This document shows, in pieces, positions 49,576-63,704 of a DNA stretch of 64,000 bases. Below the pieces are notes generated by a model. The model was not told the DNA's origin, made no database searches, and was given only the letters and a program-made list of their open reading frames with translations. Every line of letters starts with the position of its first letter. Position 1 is the first letter of the stretch. Origin of the DNA: Certhia americana (taxonomy: Eukaryota; Chordata; Aves; Passeriformes; Certhiidae); NCBI GenBank assembly GCA_018697195.1, contig CM031857.1:98331966-98395965 (forward strand). Reading direction: 5' to 3'. A program made the translations under genes and the position numbers.

Positions 49576-52500
49576 GGTATTTATGTCCTCTATTTGGAGA
49601 ACTGTATCAATGGATAAGAAGCATAAGAGCCGGTACTGAGACACAGGATACTATAAAACCTTTGGAGATGCCTCAAACATCAGTCACCATTCTCATTTTT
49701 TTCAATATGTGTGCTCACCAATACATAAACTTGTGATCCTCGAAGCTAGTTTTTAGACAGATTTCAGTAAAAAAATTGCATATCTTATAATTTGTCACCA
49801 TGTGAGTATATCCCTTTCAGTATTTCTTTTATGTAGAGATTGATAAAGGCAAAAAAATCAGGCTGCGTTTATTGCTTTGCCCCACCCATAGCATAGCTCA
49901 TATTAAGAACCATTCTGTACTGTTGCAGAGATTTAGCCTTGGTTGTATAAACCCCTAATTAGTTGGTTTAATAATTAAGGCTTGTTATTTTGATATGGTA
50001 TTTAAACGAAGCTGTAAGTTGAACTTTAAGTCCAAGACTGAACATACGTTTTTTAGTTTTGTAAAGCCTTTGGTGGTTGGTGTCCCATGGAAATAAAAAT
50101 AATTTTGCTACTATGTTGCTCATGTTTTGAACAACATCTTTGTAACTGTCTCCTTGATCCTAAGAACTGGTTTCAAAGTTTAAAAAGCTACAGTCTTCTT
50201 AAAAATTCAAATGGACCATTTGGTGACAAAAACGTTGCAGTAACTTATAAAATAAAGGTCATAATAAATCTGGTATACAAATAGCCACACTCCATTGCTG
50301 GTATATGGCAATTCTTTCAGACCTGGGACAGTTTTTTGTTATTTTTCTTCAAGTGACTGCGGGTAAAACCTGTGATCCAGGGAGATCAGTAGGAGTTGAC
50401 TTTAGTAGTCATGAATTTCATCAGAGTGGAGTGAGTAATGAACATTCTGGGAAACAAAAATGCTGTCAGATAACCTGTAGGAGGGTGGTGAGCGTGCTTC
50501 TGCAGTGCCTTAGTTTTTTATCTTATGGATTTGAGACTGCATTAATTTCAGCCAGTTCTTGTAAAGCAAAATTAGTCCCTCTGGGGAAGCTTGAGTTTTG
50601 CTGAGGCTGCTGACTTGGGGTTATGTAGATTTGGGGTTTCATACTCTGACTGCTTCCTAGAAGCAACTGACAGCAACCATGAGCTGTCTTTGGTTTTACA
50701 CAGTTGAGGGCAGTGGGGCTCCTCTCCTTGGAGATTTGGTGGGATGTCTGTGCTTCTGGAGAAGGTGGGAGCAAGGAGGGTGTCACATGCTTGTGGGCAC
50801 AGTCCCCAGCCCCCCAGCAGTGGAAAACTTGCATAATTATGTTTGTTAAGAATCTCGGTTCAGTCTTGAGATTTTTTGATGCAGTCCATGGGAAGATTTG
50901 GGAAATCCTGGTTTCTTATAAGGACTTTCACAGTAATTTAATGTGATGAGTTCAGGAAGGAAATGAACCATTTCTTGTGCTTGTTTAAGCTCTGATTTTA
51001 TTCCCTATGTATAATGAGAAAGATGGGAAACTTACCGGCTGAATTTCTGAAAAGTCAATTAATCAACTCCCAGCTACTGATCTTAATCAGGTAACATGGG
51101 ATGTGACATGACTTGGTGCAGAAGCGTACAGTATGAGCTGCACGTGTGCAGATGAGTGGAAGCAAGCACTTAGTGTGGATTTATCTATGGGAAAAAAATA
51201 GCAAGGTATTTCTGAGGGAGGCAAAGCATGAGGTATACTCAGCTCTGCGTAAGTCAATGGAAGTGCATGCTGTAATAGAGCATAGTTCAGCAAAAATGTA
51301 ATGAGTAATGAGGCCTATGACTTCAGAACTGCGTGTTCAAAGTGATCAGTGCTGGTCAAAGGGTACCACCAACTGCAACACGAGGTGGTGAATCTCAGAT
51401 CTGTTTTTCAGGAGATAAAGCAATAAGCCTAAAACATAACTACTGTTATGGCTCTGTTTCTACCATTAAGGACTGAGCAAAATTACAAAATCATCTGTGA
51501 AGAAAACCTTCCAGGTCAAATTTAGGGATTATTTACTGGAGTCTATCATCCCCTTTGCTCCTTGTTCAGCTCTTTTCAGACATTCAAAGAAAATTGTGGC
51601 AAGGTCTTTGCCATGCTTTGCATAGGCAGTACTGAGGTGGTCACATCTGACACCTATTTCACAGCAATGCAATTGATGATGTGAAACATGAAGGCTTGGA
51701 ATCAATTGTAATACTCAGGACTGTGTCTGGACTGGTTGTTGGGTGTTGTTAATAAAAATCAGTCTCTTCAGCTGTCAGTCTAGAAACTTTCATCAGCCAC
51801 AAATTAACTAGGAAAAAAAAAATACAGCCCAAAATCGGGTTATGAGAAAGGGTCATTAGAGAGAGCAACATATGGGTTTTGATCTCACACTCTGTGCAGG
51901 CACAGTCTGCCAGCCCTATGAGACTTACGGTGTCTGGTGTTGCTGCCTCCCCACCCCCAGCTGAGATGCAGCTCTGCCGCTGAGGTGATGTGGTGAGCAG
52001 CTCTGCCCTCCAGTACTGAAGCAAATTCTTCCTTTCTCAGTATTTCTCAGAAGATTTTCTTTCCCTTTCATGCATGTCCCCAGATATCATTAACTACACA
52101 TATATTGGACAGAAAGCATATGCTAACCATATCCAAAATAGATAATTGTGGTATTAATTACAGAAATGTGGAGACTTCAATGTAAGCTTTTTGGTCTTCT
52201 GAGCTATTTTTGTGTAATGTTGAATGTGTGCTAAAACACCACTTCCCCTAGTAACCCTTTACTTCCCTAGAAACAGTGTAGAAATGAGCAGTTCCTATTG
52301 TGCATTGTGATCATATATGGCTGCCACATCCATCTGCTGCACAGCAGAATTTTATTAATAAGGAACCCTATGCTACTCCAAGCATCACATAAAATACAAC
52401 GAGCAGATGACACAGTGTCCAGTTCAATAGTTCCACTGGGCTGATACAAAAATGGGTGTGAAGAAATAAAAAATGCAGCTCTTGCTTATTTGTTGATATA

Positions 52501-55500
52501 CAGTAAGATGACTTTGCAAAGCAACCTATGTCAGGCTTGTCCCTCTGTAGATCCTCTGATGTGCCAGCTTTGTGCATTTTCAATTTGAACAGGCAAGGCA
52601 ATCAAATTCTAAAAAAACGGGCTAGATTGTTAATTCAGAGAAAAGGAATTGCAGACAACATTTATTCATTACTTGTAGGCTGTCTGGCAGTTTCATTTGC
52701 TAGTGTCCCTGTGATATGGTGACTTGGAAAAGAACCACGCTGCTCTTTACTGTACTCCTGTTTCAAAATTCTGTGTCTTAATGACAGGAGTCTATTTTTC
52801 TCTCTGTTTTCAGCTGAAGTTAATGACCTGAATTCCAGTATTGCTTTTACGGGTTTTAAAAATGTCAGAATGCTCTCTGACTTCCTCTTCTTCCTGCTTA
52901 GAAGGAAAAAAAAAAAAAAAATTAAACAGTGGGTTCTCAGAGATGCTTTATTTGCCTCTGGGTTAATGAGATTTTAGCATATTGGGAGCAGAGAAAAGAT
53001 AATTTTTTCTCCTGTTTCTACAATTACAACGATTACAACATTGCTTTTTCTCCTTATAATCAAAAACTGGAGTTCTTGGGAGATTTTTCAGTCTCATGGA
53101 GCTTGGGCTTTATGAAAACTGTCAGGCATGACAAGATTTATGCAATGTTATGGGAATTGGCAACTTGGAGGTTCTGCAACTACTGCTCCCTCACAGTAAG
53201 TGGATGCTGATGGCTAAGCAGAATCAAATACAGGCCTATAGTCTTAGTTTCAGGCCATAATATGCAAAGAATGGCATAGCGAGATGCGTAAATGTTTTGG
53301 GGTTTTTTTTAATTTACAATTCCTGTGACCTCAGGTTTTCTGATAGCTCTAGATTTACTTTTTGCCTAACATAGATTTTCCTTTCAGGAATATTTTGGAA
53401 TTTAGTGAGTGGATTTACTGCAACTCAAATACATTTCCAGTATTTGAATAATCCCCAAATATTTGCTGCATGTCCCATCAAAACATTGTCTTGAAAAAAA
53501 TTCATCATTATACTGACCAAAGGCTTCTCTGTGATGAAGAAAATTTTCTCCACTTCTAATTCTCATCATTTTATCTTTGGCATGTGGTCATGGGCTTGAA
53601 ATTTGGGCCTGGAATTTTTAGACATTGCAGATTCTATGAACAGACATTCACAGTGCTCTTTGTTTGCATGCTATGGTCAAATATGAAGTATACTTACTAC
53701 ACATAGAGATATGTTTGAAAATAGAAAGAAAATACTCCAAAATTAAAACAACTTCCCCCAACAAACACCAAACCAAGAAGAGGAATGCATTTGTGTGTTC
53801 TATAATATCTGCCATGAACAATTAGTTATTCTAGTATCTTCTAGTGGTGTGATACTACTGAAGTAACATTCAGGTCGCTTAAATATATCAAATGAACTCA
53901 ATGAAATCTACTCTATAGACAAAAAGCATGAAATTCAGACTCCCAAATGGTTCAAATCTTATCTAAAGTATTTTACAAATTTCCATAGATATTACTTTAC
54001 GCATTATTTTTTTATAATGGTGCTTCCTTTCCATCTGACATATAACTATGGTTTATATTATTCAGCTATAGCATTTTTAAATATTTTGAAATGGATAACT
54101 ATTTCTTCAACCATCACTTGAAGTTTTGGAACTTATCTTTAAAGCCTTCTGCTCAGCTAGATTTTGATGTAAGACAACATAGAGAATTGTGGAGCTACAT
54201 AATAATCAGAAAAATAATTTGCTGGATTAATTTTTCATGCATTTTAGTTCACCTCACCTGCTCTATATCATGTGGTCTGTACAAAAAAATTGAGCCAACA
54301 GAAGGATATTCTTCATCTTTCCACCTAAACTGGACACTGCCTCTGAGAAATTCACACTGACTCCCTGTGCAGTGTGAATAAAAAAGTCTGTTCTTTGCAC
54401 TGCACATTTTTCTTGATATTTAATGTGAGAACCAGTAGTGGGGGAAAAGAGGCCATTGTCGAGTGACAACCTCAGACAGAAAAGTGGACATGGCCCTGAG
54501 TGTCCACACTGCCAAAGTGGACACCATCTTCAGCATGCTGAGCACCCTTCAGGCTCATGGTAGGTTTACTCACACCATTCTGGGTTCTTGTGAAGGGGGA
54601 CCTGCTGGCAGGTCACCCACAGTGTCATCCTGTGATGTGCATTGCTGGCAGTATCACAGGGTGGGCCCCAGGGGCAGCCCCAGGGAACTCCCTAGGGCAG
54701 CAGAGACTTTTGTATTTTAACATTTTAATTCAGCCTTCCTGTCACTTCTGTCACAAAGCCATACAGAGCAGTAGCACAAAATGCTTTAGCCTCACTAGTA
54801 GTAGGCTGAAATGCAGACCAGGCATAACCTTATGATCCCAGCCCAGTGTTGACTTTGCAGTCAAACAACAGGGCAAACAGCTCATATGTAAATCCATTAC
54901 CAAAAGAAATTAAGTAATTACTAGATTAAGGATACTGCAACCTGCGTGAAGACTTCTACTGATGGGGAGCCTGATGCCTACCTCTTCAAAAAATCCTATT
55001 CCTATGTTACACCAAAGGCTAGAAGGTCCCATGAAAAGTTATCATAGAGGGTGTAATAAAATGACTTTCATGAGAAAGCAATAAAAGATGAGCTTTATAC
55101 AAAATTCCTATTCCCTAGCAGAAGCAAATAAATCAAGAAAATGAGTTGGTGAAGGCATCAATGATTTTTCTCACACTGTATTGTTTCAGAATGAATTAGG
55201 AATAAGAAATCTAGCAGCTGAGCTATACCCCATGACTCTGACATGTTGGGGCAGGACAGATGGATCCCAGACAATCTCATCTCCATAGCTCGCAACTACA
55301 AAAGCAGCTGATGCTTGGATCATGCAGAGAACATTGCTCCTGGGAAGAACTTCACATTTCTTTAATTTTTTAATTATTTTTTTAGCAACTTTAATTACCA
55401 CTCTGAGACATGCAAAAAAATCTGCTGCCTGCTTTACTTGTGGTAGCTGACTTTCCAACAGTAAGTGGAGGGAGGAAGAGGATGCCCTGAAAATTAATGA

Positions 55501-57376
55501 GGCTAAAAATGACACCACTTCTCAGCAAGAGGTGTTAGAATGATGCCAAGAAGAATACAGGTGAAATTCTGGAAGATATGCATCCTTTTACAGGGGTGCA
55601 TAGACTGTATATATTCTTACATGTCTGCTTCCCTGGTTCTTTGCTTGTAAAGTCATCCCTGCTGCATGTGGGAGGTGTGGGTTACACTGAGAAATGCCAA
55701 AGTCACTCTTGAAGTCCTTGCTGCATTTTAAAGGTTAAAACTAGGAACAGACTGGCATTCTCCTAAAGGTCTTTAAATGGAAGGGCTGTTTAATCACATG
55801 CACTGCAGCACGAGTAGAGCACTGTCTCTTCTATATCATTCTTAGCTGGAATTTGTGAGCTGATAGGCACAGTTTGTTTTCAGCTAAGGCAATGCTGTCA
55901 CATCTACCGTTTGCTTTCTCCAAGATCATTAAAAAACAGATTTTATGATATTAACTTGTTTGGGGACTCCTAGCCAGGACTCTGTTGCAATGAGCATTTC
56001 TCAGAAAGAATGGGACTGTCCCCCTCTTTGCACAACATATGAAGTGCAATCACATATCTCAAGGCTTTCTCTTTTCACTGTCTCCTTTCACATATTCTAA
56101 TTTTTCATGGAATCCTGCCCTAAATTTTTACTCCTCCACCTAGATAAGCACCTAATAATACCACCATTATGTGCCCAAGAAGTTTGGTCTTCTCCTTGGT
56201 CCTCACTCATCAAACACAAGCCGTGGGTGTAACACCCCTGTCAGCAGCTACTCCCTGCTTCAGCTCATATGTCTGACTCCACTACATGGTCTAATAGTCT
56301 GTCAGATTGCTTGCTGTCTTCAAATTGCTCACTCTCAGCAGGAAACTTCTGCCAACTTTTTGACGGTGGATCTCTATCAAGCACCTTTTGCCTGAGATGG
56401 CTGTGCCTTTAAAATACTGCCAGCAAAAGCTTCACTCTTTCCTTACCCTTCTATATGGAGTGACCAAAACTGGTCCTCAGGGATGATCCAGCAGAGGAAA
56501 CAGCTGCAAGCCAGCAGTTACTGTAAGGGTTAGGTGCTGTGTAGGCTGCCTATCAGGAAGAAGGAGCTCCTCTGACCTTTATACAATCCTTCCTCTTGTT
56601 TGTCTCGGCTTCAAAACAATAAGTTTTAGAGAGTTGTAATGAGCTTGTTTATTTCTAGAGCTAAATTCCTAGACTTATCCTTTTTCACACTGCTAGCCAG
56701 CAGTGGGAAGGTTAAAAATGCAGTCAGTTACCACTGGCAACATACCAGTGTTGTAAATCCTGCCCACACATCTTCAGATCTACTGACATTTGAAACATCT
56801 AGGTCTTTTCTGTTAGCTATGCCAGTGTAATTATGTCTTGGTATAGCTTTTTTTCCTACATGTCATCCTTCAAGAGTGCTCAGATAAGTATATTTGAAGG
56901 ATATAAATGGAAGGAGAAAGAAAGAAGGAGGCTGAAGTTTCAAAGAAAGAAAGGAAGCCATTGCAAACAGTTCACTGGGGTGTTTGAAAAAGCAGTATCA
57001 CATATTAATAGTTGCAATTTAATAGCAGATTACTGATCCCTTTAAATTATTTGAGATTGTTGACTGTGAGCTGCAGGACAGGCTGTGCCAGTGAAATCAA
57101 TTACATTTCATATCAGTACCGTATGCTTATCTTGCACAGCAGGGATGTGGAGGTGCTGTACGTCCTCCTAGTCAGCAGTGCCGTAAGCTAAACAGGCTGT
57201 ATGTAGTGGAACTGGCAGATATGCTCAGGCAAATGTGTGAAATCTCCATGTGAAGACCAGTGAGTCATTTCTGCTTCTCTTTAGAGTCACCAGGGAGAGG
57301 AGACAGTTTTGCTGTTGGTCAGGATTCAGCTCCATGCAAAACTGGCCTGAATGAATGTGAGAACCTTTTGTTTATA
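49576..57376. other. Intergenic downstream of TMSB4X, no gene recognised
   Basis: AT-rich unique sequence with a short A run near 52906-52920. The largest open frames (110 codons on the minus strand at 55186-55518, 106 or fewer elsewhere) carry no known domain. AATAAA at about 50251 could serve as a distal polyadenylation signal, but nothing else supports it. Confidence 0.5.
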
Positions 57377-57386
57377 GTGTGTGCGT

Positions 57387-57419
<33 letters not shown>
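57377..57419. repeat. (GT)/(CA) alternating purine-pyrimidine tract with GCGTGCGC centre
   Basis: Forty-three bases of strict purine-pyrimidine alternation: GTGTGTGCGTGCGC, then (AC)n to 57419. The left part is nearly the reverse complement of the start of the CA run, so it is also an inverted repeat. Composition and alternation favour Z-DNA. It may be length-polymorphic. Confidence 0.9.
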
Positions 57420-57421
<2 letters not shown>

Positions 57422-59071
57422 TGAAATTTCCAAATGGAGTGTGTTTCCAAATGCTGAGAGAAAAAGGCCTGTTTGGTCAAGGCCTTTCTGCCCCACTCAC
57501 TGCCTTGCTCAGTAGCCAAGACCACTGCTGTTTCTGCAGGACATTGTGTGAGTTCATCCCAGTACAGGTGGCAAAATAGAGCCACAGGGGATGGGAAGGG
57601 CAGTCACAACTTCAGCTGGGTATGTCCAGGGAAGCAGCGTGTCTCAGCTAGAACATGGCCCTGGGCAGCTTTCTTCTGTGCAGAACTTTAGAAGAGGGCA
57701 GGGAGAGAGGGTCATCCCCTCATGCCCAGCTCTAGTAAGTGATCTTGAAAAGTTTGTTATTTTTGTTACTTGCTGCTGGTCCAGAGACAGCAAGGATCAG
57801 ACTACCCAGAGCACTGGTTCTCCTGGAGAAGAACATCTCACTCATCATCCTTCACACAGAAGAGTATCTAAATATGCATGTGGAATTAAAGGCAGATAGG
57901 AAACTGGAGTACTATGCAGTAGTTAACGTGTTTTAAAATTCCTTTTTATTGATATTTTTACAGAAGTAATATAGTGCTGTATTATGGGCATCTTAATCAC
58001 ATGTGTCTTCAGGCATGGTATCTTTCTAAAATGTTACTGTCCTTAAAAGAAAATGGTCCACCAGAGAGAATAAAATAATACAAGCTTATGATTATGAAGC
58101 AATCACTATCAGTTTATACCCTTGTCCACTCCTGTGTGGAGGACTTTTTATGGGGTGGGCATGCTCCAGGCTGAGAAAAGGTGGCAGTAACCAGTGGGAC
58201 TAATCACAGGAGTAAACACCACACCAATAAACAAAGATTTGGCAGTTGTTCTCTGTGCAGATAAATCAATTAACTATGTGATCAAGGCCTGTGCTTTGGT
58301 CTTTGCCAATGTGAATTATTTATAACACCATGCTGAATTTCAGCCATATTTACTAAATTCATTCAACAGATGTAATGAAGTCTGAGAAATTATCCTTTGT
58401 GATATGAATGTATGTTAGTGGGCAATTATAGATTGCTTCTTTCATAGATGCAGAGTATAGATTTTTAATCTGGTAATGGACTGACTGCTTCCTTCAACCA
58501 CTATTCTTGCATTTGACAGTAGTGAGGCCATTATTACAAATCCAACACAATTTATCCACTATTTATTGCTTGCCTAGAAGGGGTATATCACATGCAGACT
58601 TTCCTTCCTAGTACACAGAACAGTATTTCCAGTGAGGTAGTAAAATATACTTCTGCCCTTCTGAACATTCAAACATTACTGCACTCAATAATGCACTCAA
58701 TATCTCCAGTATAAGTTTGCAGGATCCCATTTATTAATGTACACTGTGCATTTACGACAAATTATAGAGAAAGAGACAAAAACTGTCTCTTAATTTGCAT
58801 TTACCATTCTTGGTAGTATTTTAAGAGTTACTATGTATTTGACCCAGCTGACAAATATTTTTTATGTTAAAATATGCTTCAGTTTTATCTCAGCAAACAG
58901 GGAGATAAGCAGCTAGCAACTTCAGACATCTCTGTTGACATTAAAAGGAAACTTGCCTGCTAGTTTTGGTCTTTCAAACTGTACAGAAGTTAGATCACTA
59001 AACCAGCCTAATAGAGATGATATGGATTCCCTTATAACAAGAGCCTTTTACTGCACTCTTTTTTTTTGCAG
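57420..59071. other. Intergenic, no gene seen
   Basis: Unique sequence, AT-rich from 57930. Open frames of up to 102 codons near 57591-57899 are unrecognised. Confidence 0.5.
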
Positions 59072-59150
59072 GTTCCATTTCAAATACTCAGCTGGAGTGG
59101 GAGCTCTCGTCCAGGACAAGATGGGTCTGCAAATTGAACTTGGAGAAACT
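59072..59150 (+). other. Candidate exon of unknown transcript
   Basis: A 79-base block bounded by a strong acceptor (CTCTTTTTTTTTGCAG ending at 59071) and a near-perfect donor (CT followed by GTAAGTTT at 59151). Two forward frames are open throughout: one reads FHFKYSAGVGALVQDKMGLQ before continuing, the other SISNTQLEWELSSRTRWV before continuing. Neither resembles a protein I know, including EGFL6, which lies further downstream of TMSB4X in human. It could be an exon of a long non-coding RNA, an alternative exon, or chance. Confidence 0.3.
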
Positions 59151-61955
59151 GTAAGTTTATATCCACACCTAGTCTTGACACATCATTTACTGCCTGATAT
59201 TACTAGATTTGGTTAGGGAATGAAAGGTGCCTACACAGAGAGCTTTTTCTACAAGCAGAAGCAAAGGAGTGTTCCTTCAGTGGGAATAACCACCGTCTGC
59301 ACTCCTCATCACCATCCCTGTCCCTCAAGATTGAGGAAGCTGGTCCTTGTTCAAGAAAAGTCCTTTTTCCTTCCTCATCCCTCAGCAACCCACAACATGC
59401 TCACCAAAATAAAAAGGCAGACAGAGCCTGTGCTATCATTGCTTTGAGAAGTATTTCATTTATAGTTCAAAGTTTGTCTGGAGCTAGACAAAAGTTAGGA
59501 GCTCAACAGAAACATAAGATGCCACCTTCTCTTTCCTCTAGGTCCTACTATGATCCTTCTTTGATTTTCAGGCAATTCAGTCATACATGCATTATCCCTT
59601 AAGACAATGACAATTTTTTTTAAAACCCCACACTTTGAACTCAGTCAGTAGCAAAATTGACAAGAATATGCATACTTTACCACCTCCAGAAAGCAAGTAT
59701 GACTATATGAGGATTAAATGAAAATTAAATTAATTGGTTTTATTATTATGATATTTTTAATTTCTTTCTCAGTTGTGACCAGTGATTCTATTAAACAGTA
59801 GGAAGTCATATTTCAGCAACAAATTAATAAGGCTGGAAAAGAATAAGTGCCCTTTATCAGTGCTATCTTACAAGCCTCTGATTTCACCTCTATTTTCTCA
59901 ATTATCCTCTTCTGGGTCTTCTGGGTAGTTTACCTTAATGGTAAACATTCAGTCATTTTAGAGCAACTGTGGAACTTGTACCATACAGATGTACACCTTT
60001 CTTATGCTCTGATTTTCTTGGTATAATTTCAACAGGTGCAAATATTAGCTGGAATTTCCATCATTTAGAAGATAAAATTTGGGACAGGACAGTGCCTTGT
60101 TTCCTCTTAAGAAAAGTTCAGTTTATGGATATTATTTGGTTGATTATGACTTTAGAGTTCAAGGTCAAAGTATAGAAGCTTAGTCCACTTTAGGGAAAGC
60201 AATCTTAGTAAACACATTATAAAGTATGTCTCTCATAAATCCCCCATGAAATGAACCGAATATCAAGGTCTGGTGCTGTCGTTGACTTCTTGTCTTGATT
60301 TTCTTCCAGTAACTTAAAAGAACATTAAAATGTGTGAATCCCATACAAAAGGATCTAACTGTTAGTTTTATTTGGATTTTTCCCCTAGATCCTGTGCAAT
60401 TGTTTTAGCAGGGGTATTTCATATATTAAATGAGTGCTGTATTTAGGACCACATGTATGTAATCTTCACAGAGTATTAAAAGTTCTGAGTACAGAACACA
60501 TAGTTATGTGAATCATTTATAGGGTAATATATAGCCTTATATACCCAATGTACATTTGCCTATCCCTACTGCCTTTATGAATACAGTTTTCCTCCTACAT
60601 TGTCTTTCACTCCTTGAGTTTATTCCCATATGCTTCCTGATTTACAGTGTTTCACACTCTGCTCCTTTGTGTTAATCTGTAAGGACAGACTCCAGTGCTG
60701 TAAGTGAAGGATCCCAGAGCACCCACACAAACAGACTGAGGGAAGGGACTGTAGTGCACATCTTGTAATTAAGAAATGTGCTCAGAGTGTTAACAGCATC
60801 AACAGCTGGTATTTCTTAAAAAAAAAAAAAAACCCTTAATCACGCTGCCACTTCTCTTGTTTAGACTGCAAACTGGCCTGAGTACCTGTACTATCTTCTA
60901 CACTACATTTATGTCAACTTTTGGAAAACAATTAGTATGCACAGGTGGGGACAGGTGGGGACAGATCTGCAAAAGTATCCAGTTTGTTTGGACACATGGA
61001 TACATTGAAACCCCTTCTTTTGGTAGTAGTTCCAGTTGTTCTGTAAAATCATCCTTAAAGGACTAGGCCCTAAAAAATTTGGCTCAGGACAAATTTAAAA
61101 AAGCAGATCCTATGGAGTCTACCACACTCTTTCAGGTGCAGTGTGATCTGCACTAAAAAATTGTAGTTTTTATGGTGGCTTGGGAAATAAACATCACCTC
61201 ATCTCTTTCAGTAGGTAATTCAATATAGGCTTTTCTTCAGTGTGCAGTTAGGTCAATTTTGTCTATTTGTGAGATGCTCAGCTCATTTTTTTTGTTATAG
61301 GGCATTCTCAGATCCCTTCTGCTTTTCTCCTTTGTTCACAGTTAGCAAAACTCCCAGTTACTTTATGACATCATTGTGTTACTTCTGACAAAAACTATCC
61401 CATGAGTTCCCATTTTTGGTGAACTCTTAGGTGAAGCTTTCCTATCAGCTGATGTAACAGGTAGGTATCTCCATTACAGCTAGGAATTGATCCTGTCAGA
61501 TGTGGGAGGGAAGCAGGGTGAGAAGGACTGGGCCCCTTCACAGCAGGAACAGAAGCTGGAAACCCTATGAAGCCAACGTGCCTGCAGTGCTACTGCATCT
61601 TTCCATGTCAGCTGAATGGGAGTTTCAACTTTCCTCCTTACTTTCTTCTCTGAAGGTGCTAAACAGTCAGCAAAAATTTTGTTCTTTTGGCTGTTGTTAA
61701 ATGAAGAGTCTAGGATTCTAGTCTTGCATAAATAATGAGTATACTTTCGTAAGGATACTTCTAAGAAACAACAGAGACGGGAGAGCGGCTGCTCCCTCAG
61801 CCCGTATTGTTCCTATATGCTACCTGCTGGGTTCATTGTTAGATGTAATGTCCTGCTCTGCAATAGCTGAAAGAGAGGCTAAGTATGACAGATTTATTCT
61901 CAACCTCCCACCACGACACTAATTCCAGTTCCAGCAGCTATTTGTTCCCGTTCCT
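59151..61955. other. Intergenic, no gene seen
   Basis: AT-rich unique sequence. GGTGGGGACA is tandemly duplicated near 60944-60962. A 13-base A run lies near 60820. Confidence 0.5.
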
Positions 61956-61959
61956 TCAG

Positions 61960-62305
61960 CCTGTTCTTTCCTAGGTTTGCCATGCCCCTCCCTTCCCTCG
62001 ATGCAGGGCTCCTCTCCACGGGGAAGGAGAGGGGGCAGCCTTTGGGAAGGAGCGTAGTTGACTTCAGAACAGCGCGGTTGGGTGTGCTTTGCACCTTCTC
62101 CGGGCTGCTAAGCATGTAATTTGTACCCTCTGAGAAGCGGCTTCTCCTCGAGTCCCACTCCCACGTAGCCAGCGAGACTCGGTGACACGCGGTGACCTCC
62201 CGAGCGGGGAGCGCAGGACGCTCCGTGCTGAGCTCCCTGCCAGGGGCAAGGCGGGAGGTGCGAGCTACAGGAGCTGGAATTCTGAACTGCGCCACTCACG
62301 AAAAA
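61960..62305. promoter_or_regulatory. Isolated CpG-rich patch, candidate promoter or enhancer
   Basis: About twenty CpG dinucleotides occur in some 320 bases (for example GCGCGG near 62071, CACGCGG near 62185, CCCGAGCGGGGAGCGC near 62198), against almost none in the kilobases on either side. This is the pattern of a small unmethylated promoter or active enhancer. No TATA box or clear splice donor fixes a direction. The minus-strand open frames of 131 and 124 codons across it look compositional. Confidence 0.45.
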
Positions 62306-63704
62306 TAGCAAACTGAGCCTGCCATAAGGCAAGCAGATGGATGGGGCGCCCTTTGGTTCTTTCCAGCTACAGAAGTAATTCTTTTTTCTTGAGTCATGCC
62401 TAGCAATGGTATAATTATTTTTGGACCACCACCAGGGCAGCACTGATATGACGGTTGTTTCTGTGGTACAACTGCTGGCCATTGCTTGTGGCAGAAGTAT
62501 GAAACAGTGTGTTTAGACCCATTGCTCTTTATTTTTAGATGTTTGTCCAGCTCAATTTAAAATTTTCTTATTGCCTAGTAAGACAGTACAAGAGTCTGAG
62601 TGCCCAAACTGAAACGCATTAATGGACTCTGAACCTTGATAAGCACCAAAAAGATTTTCTGTCAAAGATAACCGTGTAAGTCTGTGGGACGTTCCAAATG
62701 TACTTTTTTTCCAATACCTTTGTCCAGACACCTGGGTATATTTCATAAACATTGCTGCCTACAGTTGTGTACTTTGAAAACAATTACTTTTTTTGGTGTA
62801 TTATTCAAGTAGTAAACCAATACAGAACTCATCAATATTGATGTGATGATGATTTTTGCATTATTTTTATGTACTGATTGTATAATCATGTGGTTGCTGT
62901 GTAGCGTTTTCAGAAATGGGACCTTAGGAGGCATCTTGAGTGACACTATTGGAATGGCTGGGTGAGGTTCCAGCATTTAATTTAGCTGAGGTGAGGGGAC
63001 TAATTCTTAGGCAGAGTGGTGAGTACAGAACTGAGGCTCTCCATACAGTGAGAACCATTTTCCTTTAAAAGACAGACACCAGTCTAAATTTTTCCATTTC
63101 TCTAGGCTGTATGTAACTGCTGCCATCTCTCCCATCCTCCTGTACTCACCTCCATATGGGATACTGCTTACATTCTTGTCTCCAAATGAAGTTTACTGCT
63201 TTTTAGCAGACCAATGACACTTCTCTGCTTCTGTGGTCCCATGAGAAGATGATTTTACTCCAGAATGAGCTACTAGGAGATGTTATGTATTGTGACTTTC
63301 ATCCTTTGGGGGAACTTATTTGCCTGACAGCTGATGACAGAAAATTTACTTTCCTTCTAAGATCTGCAGCAAACAGGAGACAGTACAAGAGACTCTAGTG
63401 CTGATTTTCAGGACACTTGAGCAGGATTGTAAAGCTGTATTCTCCCCTCTTCCCCTTGACACTAGCCATTGTAACATATGGTCAGCATTTGACATGGCCG
63501 CAGCTGAGCAGCTCCCATTTAGATCTGGGCTGCATCTGCCTCCAGAGACTCAGGTGGAATGTGAGCCATCTGTCTAATGCTAAATGCAGAGACAGCCCAG
63601 GGACTGTGCCCTTATATGACTTTTTCTTTTATTTCCTTTAAATAAATAGATTAATCATTCTTGATCTTACAAGTTTGAAAACAATGGAGGGTTACAAACT
63701 ACAG
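62306..63704. other. Intergenic, no gene seen
   Basis: Unique AT-rich sequence without recognisable features. Confidence 0.5.
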
